Source of the DNA: Dissophora ornata
Taxonomy: Eukaryota; Mortierellomycota; Mortierellomycetes; Mortierellales; Mortierellaceae
Direction of reading: 5' to 3'
Assembly: GCA_025201705.1 (NCBI GenBank)
Contig: MU616579.1
Span: 34,294-98,293, forward strand
Length of the DNA stretch: 64,000 bases
Of the stretch, positions 9,739-21,782 are shown one piece after another. The stretch's first letter is position 1. Every line of letters begins with the position of its first letter. Position numbers and translations under genes: made by a program. The notes below the pieces were generated by a model. That model did not search any database, was not told where the DNA came from, and worked only from the letters and a program-made list of their open reading frames with translations.

Positions 9739-12191
9739 ATGGACGCAAAGACCCAGAAATACGATCGACAGCTCAGGTACGGACTCTACTCTCGTCAGAT
9801 ATCTCGCGACAACTGAGTTTCTCGCCACCGAGAATAGTAAGCATGCATCGACTGCGGACCACTCACCGTCCTCATGCTCCATCCGCGTAACTCCATGACA
9901 TTCACATAGACTGTGGGGAAACAGTGGCCAGGAGGCCCTCGAATCCGCACACATCCTTCTTATCAACGCCACCGCTGTCGGGTGTGAAATCCTCAAAAAT
10001 CTTGTTCTCCCAGGTAAACCATACAAATGACACTGACATATCGATGCCTGGGCTGCCGTGCACGAAGAGCGTCCTTCTGACCTTCTCAATTCTCAATTTC
10101 ATTCCATTAATGCAGGTATTGGCCAGTTCACTATTGCTGACCAGGGAACTGTTACGCAAAACGACATTGGCTCCAACTTTTTCCTCGACTTTGAGAGTCT
10201 TGGCAAATCAAGAGCTGAGCGAGCCTGTGAACTCCTCGGGGAGCTGAACGAGGATGTCAAGGGCAATTGGGTTGATAAGGATATTCTCTCCATTCTGAAA
10301 GAGACCCCTGGATACCTGGCGCAGTTCTCGATGGTGATCGCGACAGATATCACGCGGGAGACGGCAGAAAAGATCGCTGCCCTTTGTTGGGTGAATGGAC
10401 TGGACACCGGTGCTAGTGCCGGTAATGGCAGTCCTGCAGGAAAGAAGAAGACCACATTTGTTTGGGTCAAAACTGTTGGACTCATTGGAGCTGCGAGGAT
10501 CGCTGTTCCTGAGCACGCGAGTAAGCATTTGTTCAAGCGCCACCAACTACATCATCACTGGGCTATAAGGGGTAAATGTCTAACAAAATTGCCTACTTCG
10601 CGCTTTTAGTCGTCGAAACACATCCAGACAATGTCGCGGATGTTCGTATTGATTCTCCATTTCCAGAGCTTTCGGACTATGCAAAGTCATTCAACTTTGA
10701 CACAGAGGATGGACTCGAGTTTGGTCACATTCCTTATGTCGCGATTCTTTTGAAGTACATGGAAGAATGGAAGCAAGGGGTTCGTACCATCAATTGATTG
10801 TATCTAAATTGCTACCCACGATTTCTTAGAACTGTGAAGCTTACAGGCTTGGGTTATTTTTTATTTTTTGGCAGCATGAAGGCAAGATCCCTTCAACCTA
10901 CGCGGAAAAGAACCAACTCAAGGCCAACATCAAATCTGGAATGAGATCAGCAGACGATGAAAACTTTGAAGAGGCCGTCAACTCGGTCTTGAGGTCTTGC
11001 CAACCTACGGTTGTTCCAAGCGATATCAAAACTATCTTCAATGATCCAAAGTGCGAGAACCTGACTGCCGAGGTACGATGCATGTCGAGAGAACACTATA
11101 TCTGGAGAAGAATCTTGACTAAACCCTTCCTACATTCGATTTCCTACTCTAGTCCGACAACTTTTGGATTCTTGCGCGTGCTGTCAGGGAATTTGTGAAC
11201 GATCGCTCAAAGAGTGGAGGACTGCTTCCTTTGTCAGGCACCATTCCAGATATGAAAGCCCAGACCGACAGCTATGTAACTCTTCAGAGCATGTACGCAA
11301 CCAGCTTTAGGGAAATCGCGAATTGTCATCAGTTTTTTTTTGTTGCGACAATGATGGAGCTTTATTGACTCGCGTTCTTAAATTTCCAATACTCTGGCCA
11401 TAATAGCTACAAAACCAAGGCAAAGCAGGATGTCCAGGAAGTGTCTAATATTACCGAGTCGCTGTTGGAGTCCCTTGGCCTGGCCCCGGGATCGATTTCG
11501 CTTCAAGAGATTGAAAGTTTCTGCAAATATTCTGCATTCTTGAAGGTCATTCGATACCGTAGCCTCGAACAAGAGTACCGTCAGCCCAATACAAAGCAGA
11601 TTGGTAAGAGCATCTGCGGATAATACCACATGCACATGTATGTAAATGGGACATTATCCTAAACATTGCTACTCCCTTCTTCCTGTCCTTGAAAATATTC
11701 AGCATCGTGGCTGTCGGATCCAGACTCTGTGTTCCCCCACTATGTTCTGTTGCGCGCTTCAGATTCGTTCCATGACGATCACGGACGTTACCCCGGAGAA
11801 GGAGAAAACTGGGAGGATGATGTAGACCAACTCCATGCGAACGTGGCAACCCTATTGCAGTCCTGGGGTATTGCAATTGATGCTGTCTCCAAGGATCTGA
11901 CCCACGAAATGTAAGTGGGAATTATCTCCGCAACGCTCATGTCTATGATATCACTTCTATATCTCTTCCCACCCATGCCCTTTTTTAACACGAGGATTAT
12001 GTCGTCACTAACTTTTTGTATGCATATCAAGATGCCGCTACGGAAACGGATCAATTCACAACATTGCTTCGTTTATCGGCGGTGTTGTGAGTCAGGAGGT
12101 CATCAAGCTGATCACTCACCAATATATCCCCTTGGACAACACATTTGTCTTTGACGGAACGCGTTCTGTCACTGGAGTGTTTGCGGTCTAA
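9739..12191 (+). CDS. ULA1: NEDD8-activating enzyme E1 regulatory subunit (APPBP1/ULA1, 9 exons)
   Basis: Exons 9739-9776, 9910-10013, 10116-10520, 10610-10779, 10875-11072, 11153-11292, 11407-11603, 11703-11910 and 12032-12191 close in frame as 539 residues, close to human NAE1. The start [20 protein letters not shown] is the classic E1 adenylation-domain opening. [19 protein letters not shown] forms the Rossmann-like half, and the end ([20 protein letters not shown], then [11 protein letters not shown]) is the family C-terminus. It pairs with UBA3 to adenylate NEDD8 and pass it to UBC12. The large middle region corresponds to the inactive catalytic-Cys half-domain. Introns are 75-135 nt with GT-AG ends. 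The partner modifier gene lies at 3.0-4.0 kb. Confidence 0.95.
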
Positions 12192-12371
12192 ACCTCTTTG
12201 ACTTCATTTTAGGATGAACTATACATGAGAATGGGAGCATCACAGCATATTTTTCAAAACGCAAACAAGAAAAGAGAGATTCTAAAGGATTGCTGATGAC
12301 ATTGAATGGAGCATTGTTGTTTCTTTTAGTGCGAAGGTGTATTTTCTATGCTGATATTTACATGTGAGTGG

Positions 12372-13454
12372 TTAACATAAGACAATGAGGATGATAATGG
12401 CTATGATACAAAATATAGTGATAAGACCCGACCCAATCTTTCTTTTCCGGCTCTGTTTCAAGAGCCGAATCCTTGGCTGCTCTGACGAGGAGAAAGAGGA
12501 AGCGGTCGCTGTTGCCCCTGCTGTCTTCCAGCGAGAGGCTTTAGCTGCCTTTGGTTCCGCGGTGGTGTCTTGTTGATGGGCCTTGGTATTATGGGTATGC
12601 GTGTGAACATGGGTATTGGTCTGGGAGTAGATAGGGGGTGGCCGAGGGATGAGATCTTGCTGCGGAGGAGTGGAAGGAGGAGTGTTGATACTTGGGTGCT
12701 CGGGCTTTGTTGGAGGAGGCGGTGGAGTTGACTTTTTCGAAGCCGGTGTAAGGGAGTTTCGGAAGGATGAAGCCCATTTTGATAGTCGATTTTTAGTGTT
12801 GCTCTCGCTGCTCTTCCTGTCCTTGCTAGGCTTGCTTGAAGCCGTTGGCTGCTCTTTTTCGTTGATATACCGCTGCAGCTCAGGGTCTGCTATCTGGATG
12901 GTTGTTGGCAGCATTGCTGACCGGTTCACCCCTGCAGTGGCTTTTGCTTTAGGTTGGTCCCTGATGCTATTATTCGTCGATGATGCCCCAAAATGCCTCT
13001 TTTCTTGGCGCGCACTCCGTTGCAGCGAGATTATTGACGATGGTGACATTGATGGCGTCAAGGATGCCAGGGACTGTGAGGAACCGCTACTCGACGACGT
13101 TTTTGCGGAAGCCATGCTGGTAGGAGGAGAAGAAGACGACGATAATGTTGATTGTTTTGTTGTTGGAGACTTTGGCGGAGAAGGCGCGGAGAAAAATGAG
13201 ACGGACTGGCGTTTGTTGGTATTTTTGCTTGTTGTTGGTATGGATATTGAGGGCTGGACCTCATTCCGTGAGGTGGATACTGTGAAAAGCTCCGAGGAGA
13301 TATCGGTGTGATGGTGATTGCTGCGTTTTGATTTTGGTGAGGATGGCGTGTTGCTAGTTCCAAGAACGTGTGGGTGCTGTGCGACGGGGAAGGGTGTCTG
13401 GGGCAGGATGTTCATTGAGGAGCCACCCTGGTGTGAGTGGTGTGAGACAACCAT
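12372..13454 (-). CDS. Ser/Pro-rich tail-anchored membrane protein of unknown function
   Basis: A single-exon frame starting at MVVSHHSHQGG (13454) gives 360 residues. The body is disordered: Ser/Thr/Pro-rich segments, basic Lys-Arg patches, a polyproline stretch (STPPPPPTKPEHP) and His clusters. The last about 20 residues (GLITIFCIIAIIILIVLC) form one hydrophobic helix ending at the stop, the layout of a tail-anchored protein with a cytosolic N-terminus. An RLSKWASSFRNSL segment could be amphipathic. The open frame extends upstream to 13745, but that part translates the GGGA tract and resembles leader. No family recognised. Confidence 0.6.
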   Translation of the reverse strand: MVVSHHSHQGGSSMNILPQTPFPVAQHPHVLGTSNTPSSPKSKRSNHHHTDISSELFTVSTSRNEVQPSISIPTTSKNTNKRQSVSFFSAPSPPKSPTTKQSTLSSSSSPPTSMASAKTSSSSGSSQSLASLTPSMSPSSIISLQRSARQEKRHFGASSTNNSIRDQPKAKATAGVNRSAMLPTTIQIADPELQRYINEKEQPTASSKPSKDRKSSESNTKNRLSKWASSFRNSLTPASKKSTPPPPPTKPEHPSINTPPSTPPQQDLIPRPPPIYSQTNTHVHTHTHNTKAHQQDTTAEPKAAKASRWKTAGATATASSFSSSEQPRIRLLKQSRKRKIGSGLITIFCIIAIIILIVLC

Positions 13455-13528
13455 ATTTCGACCGCGAAGAGGAGGTGTTGCCAGAGAAGTTGAGAAGGAC
13501 GTGTGTGAACACGACAAGTGAGAAGTGC

Positions 13529-13561
13529 GAGGGAGGGAGGGAGGGAGGGAGGGAGGGAGGA
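13529..13561. repeat. GGGA tetranucleotide repeat
   Basis: About seven to eight tandem GGGA units lie just upstream of the chosen start of the tail-anchored protein gene. On the plus strand the G-runs could form a quadruplex; in the leader RNA they would read as a CCCT tract. Confidence 0.75.
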
Positions 13562-15062
13562 TGGATGGGTGGCGAACGACAAGTGGCGATGAGAGGTAGA
13601 GAGGAGAGAAGAGAGGAGCGAGCAGTGGAGAGAAGAGAGTTGACAACAAGTCGATAAAAGGAAATGGGAATCCATCCCCCCCTCTTCGACCGTCAGATGG
13701 ATGAACCCCTGCGCTGATTTTTTTATATATTTGAGTGTTTTTCATTCGTCCCTGTCATCACTGAGCAATGAGAGCTTCTCTGTTTAAGGTTCATGTCCAT
13801 CACTCCATGTGCAGCCAAACCAAGGCAAAACTCGCCAGGTGGACATTTTTTCAAACGAATTTGTTCAGAGAGTCAGTCCAGACCAGACTGTGTTCTACAA
13901 ACATGCGTATTTCCTGTTTCTGGATATTTTCTCTCCTCAGTCCTCTCTCTGCGTCTTTGTTCCTGGTATTATCCGTCAACCACGTTCACTCCTCGTTCTT
14001 CATCTCCACTCCGTCTTTGGCTTGACACCCAAAGTGAAATGAACTAGCCGGCAATCAAACCCTCCTGCTGCGTGAGTTAAGGGGGACGGCAAAAAGGTAG
14101 GAGAAAGCAGCCAGGAGGGAAAGGGATGCACCGGAGGATCACCCGTTCCGTGGGCCGGAAATTTATTTAATAAAAAAAAAAAATACCTCCATTTCTTTAT
14201 TTGTGTACCGTAGAAACACTCATTATTGAATAAACTTGTTTATCGCAGAGTCAGCGATGAGAGAGGACAAAAAGGAACGAGTTGGTATGTCAACAACATT
14301 ATCATAGAAAGGGACCTTATATTTCAATTAACATCATCCTAGCACCATCGTATTAGCGACTTATTTTGCTACTAAAAGGGGCCTGGTGCGCGGCCCTACA
14401 AATGTGCAAAACGCCGATTGGCTGATTTGATGCTTGACAGCAAAAACATGGCAACGTGCACAGCCTCAATTTCGAGGAGGTCCGCGACTAGACACTAGAC
14501 ACAGCACTCCTAGCCTTCATACTTTTCGTAGGCCCAGAGAGGAAGGCATCCCATAGTCATGGGTTCGATGGGCTGTGGGTTGTGGATTGTGGGTATTGAC
14601 AGTTATAGTATGTGCTCACCTAACCAGTATTTATAATATTCTTTCCGACGGCTCATCCTTCAGAAGCAACAAACCACATTCCAGAATAAGCAAGAGGACA
14701 CAATCACAGCCTACTTCCAATTGCGCGCTGTGAATGCTCAATTGAAATTCCCGGGTGACCTCTAGTAGGCAAGTTGCGTTTGCAAGGGTCGAGGCTTCTG
14801 ATGATGCATCTATCGGTATCGAGTTAAAAAAGACAAAGTTGCTCAAGAGGGACGTGGAGACAAAAGACTTCTGTTGCGCCGCCGATACCGCATGGCTGTT
14901 CTTTTCAAATTCTTGACTTTGTCCTCTTCATATTTGCTACTCTATGCTCCCCTTTTTCTCTTCTTCTCGCCCTCCTACTCCGACAGCTTTATATCTTCTC
15001 CTTCGCTCCATACACTTCTGCCCCTCACGCACAAGAAAGAAGACGTGCCAATCGCCAATCCA
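13562..15062. other. Intergenic, no gene recognised
   Basis: There is an A-rich block near 14166-14185 and a pyrimidine-rich stretch at about 14915-15020 that could be the leader of the next small gene. Overlapping open frames at 13768-14047 carry no recognisable domain. Confidence 0.45.
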
Positions 15063-15435
15063 ATGGAGAAATATTCACAGGCAATCCGAATCCGCTTCCC
15101 CCAGAGATTTTTTATATCCCAGTGCACATCGGAGGCCATTGGACGAGTTTTCGAGAACGTAGAGTATGTGCTGAATGTCCAACACGTCGTAACGCTTACC
15201 GCAGATTGGAATATGGAGAGGTAAGTCTTCGAATCGACATCAAGGGCTTGTAGTAAAAATGAAGCACCAAAGCCTCACAGTCGATGAATCCATTCTTACT
15301 ATGCAATGGAAGCCTTATACCGCTGAGAATCAGTTACCGTCTGGAGTCGTGCTCGAGGTAGTTACTGGCAGCGTCACAAACCAACATGCTGCTATTTCAG
15401 ACGAGGATCAGAACTCGCTTCTGGATCTTCTGTAA
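15063..15435 (+). CDS. Small hypothetical protein, perhaps the N-terminal piece of the adjacent decayed RNI-family gene
   Basis: Exon 15063-15220 joined to 15273-15435 gives 106 residues starting MEKYSQAIRIRFPQRFFISQ and ending DEDQNSLLDLL. The donor is a good GTAAGT; the acceptor (CCAAAG) has little pyrimidine tract, so the 52-nt intron is tentative. The frame closes only with that join. I recognise no catalytic motif. Position and style suggest it was once the N-terminal domain of the gene whose remains begin about 450 bp downstream; that is inference. A longer start at 14892 would add a hydrophobic, CT-encoded segment, which I read as leader. Confidence 0.35.
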
Positions 15436-15889
15436 AATGGCAGACGCTCCACAGGACATAAAGCACCGTGGTGTGTAGAGACTGCCACTATCTGCTTGAT
15501 GATCTAACAAACGTCGAGTCAATCAGCCTATAGAAAACCCATCTAGTTGTCTAAACCTAAAAGGAAGGCTGCACTGAGTCCACATTGCGGACCCAGTCGA
15601 TTGGTTCTTCAGCCGCCTTGACGAACGAAACAAGTCAGTTGCGGTCACTTTTGGTCTGTCGGGACTTGATTTGTTACTAAATTGGCCTTCGTGGATGAGT
15701 TAGCGGGACCTGAAACGCCATAGCCACCTCAGGAAATATGCTATCTTAATACCTGCTGGTCCAGTCGGCTGACGGTCAACCGCGGGAGCCGACTGCAAAA
15801 AAACCGTCGGCGGGAAACCCTAGTCCATAACCCAGTCCACTAGTGAGCTCTACACACCATACTTCCAATCTGCTAGGGTAGATGAGTAT

Positions 15890-17874
15890 CAAAGATGCCA
15901 TGGACATGCATCTCTGAAACCTCCACACCAACATAGAAAAGAGCTGCTCGCTTCAGGAGCAGATACTTCAGATGCAACGAGAGACCCCTTGGGTCGCCTC
16001 GCGATGATCCAAACTCGTGCTGTCGATCTACTCACAACTACGAGCTCAACGAACAACTTTATCCTTCGACCATTCATCGTGTTTCCAAAGACAATAGCTC
16101 GGATCCGAGACATGTTAGGCAAGCCATTCTCGGATCAGTTTCGTCACTTCCCCCCCTCTACGAGTGCGGTAAACAATCGATGACAGAAGGAGGCAGGATC
16201 TCGCACGAGATCCATTGAGCAATCACGAAGGTGATGGTCAAGTACGAGTTCACGGCAGCTAGAGTAATCGTACCGCCATTGACTCACTTCAAGATCGTCG
16301 AGGGAATTGGCGCTGTGAAGAAAGGTCTCGATCTCTCAAGACATAGCATTGGAAGTCTCGTGGGTCATACGGTTAACTTCATTCAAGGCCAAAAGAACAA
16401 TGTTGGTTGGTGGATATCGGATCTACTCAGAAATCAAATCGACTTGAACAAGCTGGAAGCCCTAGACAGAACCGACTTCAGACAATTGGAGTCATACCTG
16501 AGTGTGAGTAACAGGGACCGTTCTTTGGTAACCTCAACAGACTGTGGGTTTGCATTGATCACCATCGTGAACACTATCGGGGAATCCGCGATTTAACCAC
16601 TGAGGGATGTGGTGGCCGCGAATGGCGGGGTCTACAAGGAGGATGAAGGCGATTCCAGGGTCGCCATCACATCTAGCTCTCGAGGGAAGCGAATATATGA
16701 AGTAATGGCCGAGGCCCACGGCACTGGATATCACTCTCGAATGGGATGTGACTTCGGACATTTGAGCTTGCTGTCTCCAAAGCGGACACTTCAAAGGACC
16801 GGCGTTCGTCCCCTTTGTTCTAGCGATGCGCAACAAGCGAATCCGGCCTTTGAGTCTCAGTGGCTTTAAACACTTTGGCAAACGCATCGACGGTTCCTTT
16901 GCGCCCTAGCTCGGTAAGCTTACATTCGGTCCTAGCTTCACTCTCAGGGACATGATCGCCAAATCCACTTTCCCCTCTCAGGATGAGCTGAGTTTTGACT
17001 CTCGGTCACTATTCACTTTTCGAGTCAGCAATGGATAATATCTCTAGCCTTTCAACACTACAAAGGATGTGTCTTGATTGTGGGACGTACATGTTGGGCA
17101 CATTTTCTTTCAAAGGCAAAGTTGAATACACGGGCGCCCGATTGGAAAGTCTTTCTTTGAACAACCATGTAATCCTCCTTGAATATCTGCTCATACCGCA
17201 AACTCTGGATGCAGGAAGTGAAGCGATGTAGTATGCCAGAACCCAAGCGTCGCAGCGCTGGTGTCGCCTACCACGGCAAGAGGTCTACTGAGGTCCTCAG
17301 TCCCACCATATCCACGAGGAACAACATACTGCTAGGAGGTAGTACTCCGTATTAAAGATCATTGCACGAGCAAATGATGCACATTGTCTATCGCCTTACA
17401 AGTGGGGCCACCTCGGCAGGAGGTCAACTGATTCTTGATATTCAAAGATGATTTGGGTCACTTCGAGTCGGATACTATGATTGACATGAGAAACTATGCT
17501 CCATGGCTCCAGAGAATGTCATTTCGGAAGTATTCTGCCAAGTATAGCTTGTCTATCGCAGGTCTGAACACATCCTGTATGTCCAGTGACACTCTTGCAG
17601 TATACTCGGACGAAGGAACGCGATTTTACTAAGATGACACGTTTTGCAATAAGAAACAAGCTGATATTTATGGATCCGCAGCCTCAGCTCCGACAACTCC
17701 TGCGCCACCTTTGTTTTTGTCATCAACCTGTCTGCAACACGTTCCGCAGAATTTATCCTCGACACATGGACACCCCAAGGGAGAAGAAGACTGGAGGACT
17801 AATTTTTTAGTTGATCAGCTCCAGATTCTGGTCACATATGCAAGCGGCCATGGTCAGCTTTTATTTCCTCTCTA
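15890..17874 (+). pseudogene. Decayed multi-domain RNI/LRR-family gene
   Basis: Coherent protein segments follow each other in one order but are split among frames by stops and indels. They are a helical N-region (RLAMIQTRAVDLL, LRPFIVFPKTIARIRDML), KYEFTAARVIVPPLTHFKIV, LEALDRTDFRQLESYLSVSN, PLRDVVAANGGVYKEDEG, GFKHFGKRIDGSF, AMDNISSLSTLQRMCLDCG, LQRMSFRKYSAKYSLSIAGL and QADIYGSAASAPTTPAPPLF. In-frame nonsense codons interrupt matching text, for example TAA at about 16594 between ESAI and PLRD, and TAA at 17630 between TRFY and DDTF. Two compensating frameshifts lie at 16523-16590. From memory this layout matches a large family of hypothetical RNI-like proteins in Mortierella; no database check was possible. 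The locus cannot make the full protein. Confidence 0.6.
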
Positions 17875-19494
17875 GACTCAGAACCTTGAAGGAACAGGTC
17901 TTGAGAATGTACTGACACTGCAATGATATCTGGGCTGTCGTCAACTTTCGACGCAAAATCCTCACTGCTTGGGATCATAAAACAAAGCAGAATGCAGATT
18001 GAGCGGATGAGAACCGTTGTATTCATCGTGGATAATGAGGTTTTTTTTATGTCATGCCTGTGTCAACACTCAAGTCGGATTGTTTGTGTGGCTCTTGAGC
18101 TTGAACTCTCGATCGTGGCCCCAGCCGGTGCACCGCTTGTTTGCCCATCAGATTTGTTCCTGTAAATTGTGGATAGCCGGGATGAGGGAAGTAGACAATG
18201 GTATGAATAACTCGTTCAATGTTTCTCTTTCTAGGTGGCGCCAATATGCAGGCAAGACAAAAATAGTCGGATGCACTCATAAACAGAGTTGAAGACGTCT
18301 CTTTTTTTTTCCGTTGCGAAACGCCGTTGGTCCAGCAGGACGCGTGAACATGTGCTGAGCTAGTGAGCTACAATCTAGGAGGTTTATCCATGTCCCTTTC
18401 AAGGTACCCAGCGACACGCCGAAACGTGTCTGTCACACGAACACGAGACATTATTGGGGTGGAGGTGGCTCTTCGACTTATCGATAGCTCCTTGTGTCTA
18501 TTTCAAGGTTCAATTCCAGGTCGAGGTGGAATACAAAAAAGACAGTGATTCCAGGGCAATTCTATGGCGAATAGAGTTTTCACTTTGTCATAATTCAAAG
18601 GTCCAGTGAAAGCGGGGGAGATAAAAGCCAGGGAACCCATCTGCTTCTATTCATCAGCATCCGCCCGAAACTCGCTCATCGAGGTCGAACCCTAAAAAAA
18701 ATATGTATACCACTTCGCAAATACAAAGAGAAAGAGAAAAAACAACGGCTGGGCTACGCCATGATAGGCCGAGGCTATTGCTTCATCGAAGGTTTGAATG
18801 GCGTCTTTTTCTTCTTTCGGGTTGTCAACGCTAACATGAACTCAGAGTCTTCGAATCCTTGCTCATTCGGTGATTCATTTCTCAGCCCAAGAAAACCGGA
18901 GCATTGTTAACACCGACGACTTCCTCTCTTCCCATCAGTTCGTCTGAGGGAACGTATCGAGACCGCAGGATCACTTGTTACTACAAGGCAGTTCTTTGTC
19001 ACAAACATAGTGTCTATCAGGAATTTCAATTCTCCTCATGGGTCCTGCCGCATCCCAGCAGAAGAGTAACAACAAAAACAAAAAAGCAAAAAATTGCGAG
19101 CGCACTCTGTTTCGCATCATGCCTGTATGTCGCCGGAATGAGGAGAGGATGTTGTACTAGGCTATCTCGATCACTTGTTTGTGCAAGTTAAGGTTACGAA
19201 CCAGCGAAAGCATGTTGCACATCAACGCTGCCATGAACGAACATCATCTGAGTATTTAAGTCATCAATCCCGCTCGCTTTCTCTTTTTTCTTTTCCTTTT
19301 CTGTCCCTTTACATCTGTCTTCTACCTTCCCTCCTCCCCCGCCTGTGGACGCCTGGGTATCCGTTACTGCCCACTCTTTCCTCTCGCTTCCTCTCGCCTC
19401 CTCTCGCTTCCTATCTTTTTCTCTCCTCTCTCTCTCTGTGCCCTACTTTCTTTCCTTTCTCTCGTATTAAATTGCCTCTTCCACTCCATCCATC
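17875..19494. other. Intergenic, with pyrimidine-rich leader of the permease gene
   Basis: No gene is recognised. The relic upstream may extend slightly past 17874. The last 230 bp before the permease start are strongly CT-rich (CTCTCGCCTCCTCTCGCTTC-type repeats at 19375-19440), as is common for fungal transcript leaders. Confidence 0.5.
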
Positions 19495-21315
19495 ATGGCT
19501 GAATACAGCGGGAAGCAGGAGTACGAGTCTGACACGGTAGATCAGTTGCAGACTGCCGATAATGCTCAGTACAACGAGGATCAAGAGTTTGGTCAGGTCA
19601 AGCGTGATCTCAAGTCCCGTCACTTGCAGATGATTGCCATTGGAGGAACCATCGGCACAGGCATTTTCTTGTCATCCGGTGGGTCTGTGGCCGGTGCCGG
19701 GCCTTTAGGAGCCTTGATCTCCTACTCCATCGTCGGTAAGTGGGTTTTTAGGGAGTAAAAAAAACTGTAACGAGCTGGTTTTCGTACCAGTTTTGCGGCA
19801 AGTTGTGAGCAGCTCGCCGCGAGTTTTTTCTTTTCCTTTTCCTCGCATGCGCAAACCAAAACTCTAATTTGAGTACCTTTCACACGTTCTGCAGGCACTA
19901 TGGTCTTTTTTATCGTCACTTCCCTCGGAGAGATGTCGGCGTATCTGCCTCTACCTGGTGCATTCACGACCTTTGGTTCGCGCTTTGTAGATCCTGCCCT
20001 AGGATTCGGTATTGGTATTGGCTATGCATTCCAATGGATTATCACGGTCACCATCGAAGTCACCGCTGCAGGAGCCTTTCTCCAGTATTGGTGGCCCAAT
20101 CTCCAGATGTGGATCCCTGCCCTCGTGTTTATTATTATCCTGGTTTGCATCACCTTGATGGGAGTCAGGTTCTTTGGCGAGCTCGAGTACTGGCTCAGTA
20201 TGATCAAGGTCTTGACCTGCGTCGTCTTCATCATCATCGGAATCCTTGTCGACGCTGGCGCAGTCGGAGGCAGGACCATCGGAGGCGACAACTGGCACAT
20301 TGACGGCGCCCCAATTGTCGGAGACACTGCTCGCGAGAAGACCGTTAATATCTTCACAAACTGTGTTTATGCCTTCTTCAGTTTCGGAGGCACGGAACTC
20401 GTCGGTATCACTGCAGGAGAGTCCGCGAACCCTGCCAAGGCTGTGCCCAAAGCTATCCGCCACACCTTCTGGCGTATCATGCTGTTTTACATCCTCTCGG
20501 TTGCGGTCATTGGATTGTGCATCCCCTGGACGGATCCAAACCTGATCAACTCTGTCTATGCCAGCAACAACTCTGCTGCACCCATTGCGCCGTTTACGAT
20601 CGTCTTCAAGATGGCCAACTTGCCTGGTGCGGATCATGCCATCAACGCCGTCCTTTTGACCGCAGTGCTTTCTGCCGGCCAGAGTTCGTTCTATGCCTCA
20701 ACCAGAACCTTGATGGCTATGGCTCGTGAGGGGAAAATGCCCGCCATCTTTGGCAGAGTCAACAGTCGCGGTGTGCCACTGTACGCACTCGCCTTTGTGA
20801 CCTTGATCTCTTGCGTTGCCTTTGTGGCCGATATCGTCGGCACTGGAGTTGTCTTTACCTGGCTCGTCAACCTTACAGGAATGTCTGCCCTTCTGACTTG
20901 GATGTCGATCTCTGTTATCCATCTCCGCTTCCGTGCTGCGTTCAAGGCCCAGGGTCGCTCCCTGTCCGACCTCCCCTATATTGCACCCTTTTTCCCTTAC
21001 AGCTGCTACCTCTCGATTCTGTTGGGAGTGATGATCATCTTCATGGAGGGATACAATTCCGTTACTGCCGATCCCTTCGATGCCGTGGGCATCGTCGCAG
21101 TCTTTGTGGGCGCACCCGTATTTTTCCTGTCTATCATCATCTGGAAGATTTACCACAAGACCAAGCTTGTCCCACTGTTGGAGGTTGATCTTGACTCTGG
21201 CCGCCCCTCCCTTATTAAAGGCGCATCCAAGGCCGCAGAGGTTGAGCAGGATGAGTTTGCTCACCTTCCCTTGTGGAAGAGGATCGGCCTCAAGGCTCTT
21301 CACTTCGTTGCCTAA
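19495..21315 (+). CDS. Amino-acid permease, fungal YAT/APC type (2 exons)
   Basis: Exons 19495-19735 and 19895-21315 give 553 residues. A hydrophilic N-terminus is followed by RDLKSRHLQMIAIGGTIGTG, the signature entry to TM1 of the fungal amino-acid permease family. GEMSAYLPLPGAF and the substrate-site region FFSFGGTELVGITAGESANP follow. About twelve hydrophobic segments are visible, and the C-tail ends KRIGLKALHFVA. It should import amino acids with protons at the plasma membrane; specificity cannot be read from sequence. The 159-nt intron lies in the second hydrophobic segment. Lysines near the N-terminus could be ubiquitin sites, as in other permeases. An arrestin-type regulator is encoded at 37.7-40.1 kb, but a link is speculative. 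Confidence 0.93.
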
Positions 21316-21782
21316 GAACACTCTCGGCATGACGTAGCGTGTAGTAGACATTCACCCTGCTTTTGTAATATATACCATTTTAAAGCCCGTAACCCGTGGA
21401 ATAAGAAGATGGATTTGTGCATGTTTTTTTCTGCTACAAAAGATTAGTGTTCTGTGTATTGGCTTACGCGGACATTCGGCCCAGCGACGCCAGTCCGCAG
21501 AGCGCGATATGCAGAGAGGTCCGAGGGCGACAGCTCGGCATATTTAAACGGCCGCCTCTTGTGTTTCTCTGGTCCACCACCTTGCCTCATTTCCAATCGC
21601 ATTCTTGCAGCTTTGCATTCCTTTCAGGAATCTCTCTTCTTGTTAGAGGAACCCTTGTCTGCATTCTCACCCTCACTGATACTGAGCTAGTGAGTGGCCC
21701 CCTCCCGCTCTTTACTGCCTTTTGCATACGTCAAAGGAGGTGTCGATTTTTATTCCCCATATTTCTTCGGCAGTAACCCATC
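21316..21782. other. Intergenic between permease and ABC transporter
   Basis: This holds the permease 3' region and the pyrimidine-rich promoter/leader of the ABC transporter. No gene or repeat was recognised. Confidence 0.5.

Noticed and set aside
12649..13311. 220-codon plus-strand frame
   Set aside because: Antisense shadow caused by Ser/Pro-rich codon bias of the tail-anchored protein gene.
16520..16600. Repeat-induced point mutation as the cause of stops in the relic genes
   Set aside because: Several stops need G-to-T changes, and indels are frequent; no overall C-to-T bias is evident.
18500..18530. GGTTCAATTCC resembling a tRNA T-arm
   Set aside because: The flanking stem does not pair and no acceptor or anticodon arm could be placed.
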